Assembly (NCBI GenBank): GCA_030044455.1
Contig: JASHVU010000610.1
Location: 1 to 6,974, forward strand
Origin: Acidobacteriaceae bacterium
Lineage (GTDB): Bacteria; Acidobacteriota; Terriglobia; Terriglobales; Acidobacteriaceae
DNA length: 6,974 bases
Direction: 5' to 3'
Positions within the stretch are counted from its first letter, which is position 1. The number at the start of each line of letters is the position of its first letter. Position numbers and translations under genes: made by a program. Positions 6,951-6,974 of this stretch are shown here, in pieces. The notes beneath the pieces are model-generated. The model was not told where the DNA came from and made no database searches. It saw only the letters and a list, made by a program, of their open reading frames with translations.

Positions 6951-6970
6951 GGGCAGCCCGCAGGCTGCCC
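6951..6970. terminator. Strong GC hairpin at the right edge, possible terminator
   Basis: GGGCAGCC-CGCA-GGCTGCCC is a perfect 8-bp stem with a 4-base loop. On the minus strand the stem is followed by TTCGTGCTTT, a moderately T-rich run that would suit termination of a gene entering from the right. On the plus strand only CTCT is visible before the window ends. The orientation is undecided, and a dispersed palindromic repeat is an alternative. Confidence 0.5.
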
Positions 6971-6974
6971 CTCT

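Overview
This is a GC-rich, gene-dense chromosomal stretch from a diderm bacterium. A TonB-type energy transducer implies an outer membrane. The style of the genes (a long proline-rich TonB protein with a cytoplasmic extension, a small secreted protein of unknown family, and an AcnA with a long linker) suggests Acidobacteriota, perhaps Terriglobia. That placement is inference from protein character only.

Layout from left to right. (1) Positions 1-1899, minus strand: the first 633 codons of an AcnA-type aconitase, with its 3' end outside the window. (2) 1900-2315: a 416-bp non-coding leader with a possible acnA promoter and four short perfect inverted repeats. (3) 2316-2990, minus: a small secreted protein of unknown function. 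(4) 2991-3153: a divergent promoter region with three CCGGTT repeats at an exact 9-bp period. (5) 3154-4593, plus: a CLC-type chloride transporter without CBS domains. (6) 4603-5718, minus: a TonB-like protein, convergent with the CLC gene across only 9 bp. (7) 5719-5886: a divergent region with a nested inverted repeat. Both flanking genes appear to start with TTG behind well-placed Shine-Dalgarno sequences. (8) 5887-6501, plus: a DedA/VTT-type membrane protein, with a possible 46-codon ORF overlapping its stop codon by ATGA. (9) About 6640-6974: a largely non-coding tail with an AT-rich block, a G-run tract, inverted repeats and a strong GC hairpin at the window edge.

The genes do not form one pathway. 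Aconitase serves the TCA cycle, and the CLC, TonB and DedA proteins are separate envelope functions. No mobile element, CRISPR array, tRNA, rRNA or defence system is visible, and I do not see an undescribed multi-gene system. The points most worth checking are the regulatory architecture of the intergenic regions, the paired TTG starts, the altered DedA signature residues, the unidentified secreted protein and the small overlapping ORF.
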